The position numbers were made by a program, and so were the translations under genes. From NCBI RefSeq assembly GCF_018131015.1, contig NZ_JAFCJJ010000019.1, positions 62,001-126,000 on the forward strand: DNA of 64,000 nucleotides, read 5' to 3'. Of this stretch, positions 63,447 through 64,000 are shown piece after piece. Below the pieces are notes generated by a model. The model saw only the letters and a list, made by a program, of their open reading frames with translations, ran no database searches and was not told the DNA's origin. Every line of letters starts with the position of its first letter. The stretch's first letter is position 1. This DNA is from Bradyrhizobium diazoefficiens (lineage in GTDB: Bacteria > Pseudomonadota > Alphaproteobacteria > Rhizobiales > Xanthobacteraceae).

Positions 63447-64000
63447 TCACCTGCCCTTGCCGGGCGGCCCGCCTCCGGGGCCGGGGGGACCTCCACCGGG
63501 GCCGGGGGGACCTCCACCGGGGCCGGGAGGGCCGCCGCCGGGACCGGAAGGCCCGCCGCCCGGGCCGGGAGGCCCGCCGCCGGGACCCTTAGGCCCGCCG
63601 CCCGGACCGCCTCCGCCCGGGCCTTTGCCGTTGCCGGTTGCTCCTCCGGGGCCGCCTTTGCCATTCGGACCGCCCTTGTCCTTTCCGGAGCCCTTGCCGG
63701 GATCATCGACCACATCGGCGGCCGACGTGATCGCGGGGCCAACGACCGCTGCCGGAGGCGCTGCGCCAGCGGCGGCTGCCGGGCCTGAAGTGCTCGTGCC
63801 GCCCGAATTGCTTGATGAAGTCGAACTGCTTGACGAACTCGTGCCGGAGCCACCGCCTGAGTTCCAGACCGAGGCGGAGTCGGAGGCTGGCCGTCCAGAC
63901 TGACGGCCGCCAACGGGCGGGGCGCTGCTATGCGCCAGGCCATTCGTCACCTTGTTGAAGTTGAGCTTCACTTCGCCGAGCGCTGTGGAGATGCGAATCC
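63447..64000 (-). CDS. C-terminal part of a Gly/Pro-repeat protein, running off the right edge
   Basis: The minus-strand frame is open from the right edge to a TGA at 63447-63449. A GTG at 63971 could start it, but the codons upstream give IRISTALGEVKLNFNKVTNG with no break, so the gene probably begins beyond the window. From the N-terminal end: a beta-like segment, a Ser-rich linker (GTSSSSSSTSSSNSGGTSTS), an Ala-rich part, a Lys/Gly part (KGSGKDKGGPNGKGG) and a collagen-like tail of GGGPPGP units ending GKGR. FecR-domain proteins of Bradyrhizobium often have such tails, so this is a possible identity. The plus-strand frame here is a shadow. Confidence 0.6.
   Translation of the reverse strand, partial: IRISTALGEVKLNFNKVTNGLAHSSAPPVGGRQSGRPASDSASVWNSGGGSGTSSSSSSTSSSNSGGTSTSGPAAAAGAAPPAAVVGPAITSAADVVDDPGKGSGKDKGGPNGKGGPGGATGNGKGPGGGGPGGGPKGPGGGPPGPGGGPSGPGGGPPGPGGGPPGPGGGPPGPGGGPPGKGR
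63453..63620. repeat. Tandem 21-base repeats encoding GGGPPGP
   Basis: Six or seven imperfect units of 21 bases with the core CCGGGGCCGGGGGGACCTCC or CCGCCGGGACCGGAAGGCCC. In the minus-strand frame each unit gives GGGPPGP, GGGPSGP or GGGPKGP. The differences between units are mostly third-base changes, so selection on the peptide repeat is likely. Such arrays vary in copy number by slippage. Confidence 0.75.

Noticed and set aside
63457..63903. 148-residue plus-strand frame with PPPGPGG repeats
   Set aside because: The repeat DNA is open on both strands. The minus frame continues into non-repeat protein-like sequence to the window edge, while this one starts inside the repeats without a ribosome site.
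1..64000. CRISPR arrays, rRNA operon, integrase or transposase
   Set aside because: No regularly spaced direct repeats, no rRNA-like sequence and no recognisable integrase or transposase domain was seen on either strand.

Overview
The window reads as chromosomal DNA of a high-GC alphaproteobacterium in the order Hyphomicrobiales, most likely Bradyrhizobium or a close relative. The assignment rests on the porin at 46176-47711 (conserved N-terminal region beginning DLPVKAKAVEYVKICS after the signal peptide), the gene orders lytic transglycosylase-dapA-mscL-smpB and rpoZ-rsh-pdxJ-acpS-lepB-rnc-era, the frequent ATGA/GTGA gene overlaps, and short foldback repeats between genes of a kind common in these genomes. 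No rRNA, phage, IS element or CRISPR array was found. One tRNA gene (tRNA-Ser, GCT) is present.

Layout. 1-6.1 kb: end of a GGDEF protein, a Tat-exported epoxide hydrolase divergent from a LysR regulator and an SDR that lacks the usual catalytic Tyr, then a divergent TetR/MFS pair with a palindromic operator candidate. 6.1-11.6 kb: a carbohydrate-type ABC importer operon on the minus strand (binding protein, ATPase, two permeases), with a hairpin after the binding-protein gene, and a Crp/Fnr regulator upstream. 11.6-15.4 kb: repeats, rpmG, a flavin-dependent monooxygenase, a NUDIX hydrolase and a DUF983 protein. 15.4-31.1 kb, mostly minus strand: pyrB, a dihydroorotase-like pyrC that lacks the HxH metal motif, plsY, dprA, topA and rnr. 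This backbone is interrupted by a patatin/amidase pair between plsY and dprA and by about 3.8 kb of accessory genes between dprA and topA (two small unknowns, an exported Cys protein, a flavodoxin, a divergent HxlR/SDR pair with an inverted-repeat operator candidate, and a small membrane protein).

31.1-39.4 kb: a VanX-like dipeptidase, an AidB-type acyl-CoA dehydrogenase overlapping a CPBP membrane protease, an AEC transporter, ruvX, and a LysR gene divergent from two tandem nitronate monooxygenases. 39.5-43.3 kb: the GatCAB operon, in which two unknown small genes are interleaved as gatC-orf70-gatA-orf98-gatB, with four-base overlaps at three of the four junctions. 43.3-46.2 kb is gene-poor: a 30-residue Lys/Ala-rich histone-tail-like peptide, a hairpin-rich stretch that may encode an RNA, a small Sel1-like protein and tRNA-Ser. 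46.2-55.3 kb: porin, lytic transglycosylase, dapA, mscL, smpB, a redoxin, a family 5 uracil-DNA glycosylase overlapping a NYN/LabA-type protein, and rpoZ. 55.5-64 kb: bifunctional (p)ppGpp synthetase/hydrolase, pdxJ, acpS, lepB, rnc, era, a small membrane protein, a DUF2235 alpha/beta hydrolase, and the C-terminal part of a Gly/Pro-repeat protein that runs off the right edge.

Most of the window is ordinary housekeeping. No clearly new multi-gene system is visible. The observations most worth following are the small proteins translationally coupled inside the gat operon, the metal-site-less PyrC, the Lys-rich peptide with the adjacent structured intergenic DNA, and the Tyr-less SDR beside the epoxide hydrolase. 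All functional statements are from reading the sequence; no database search was run.
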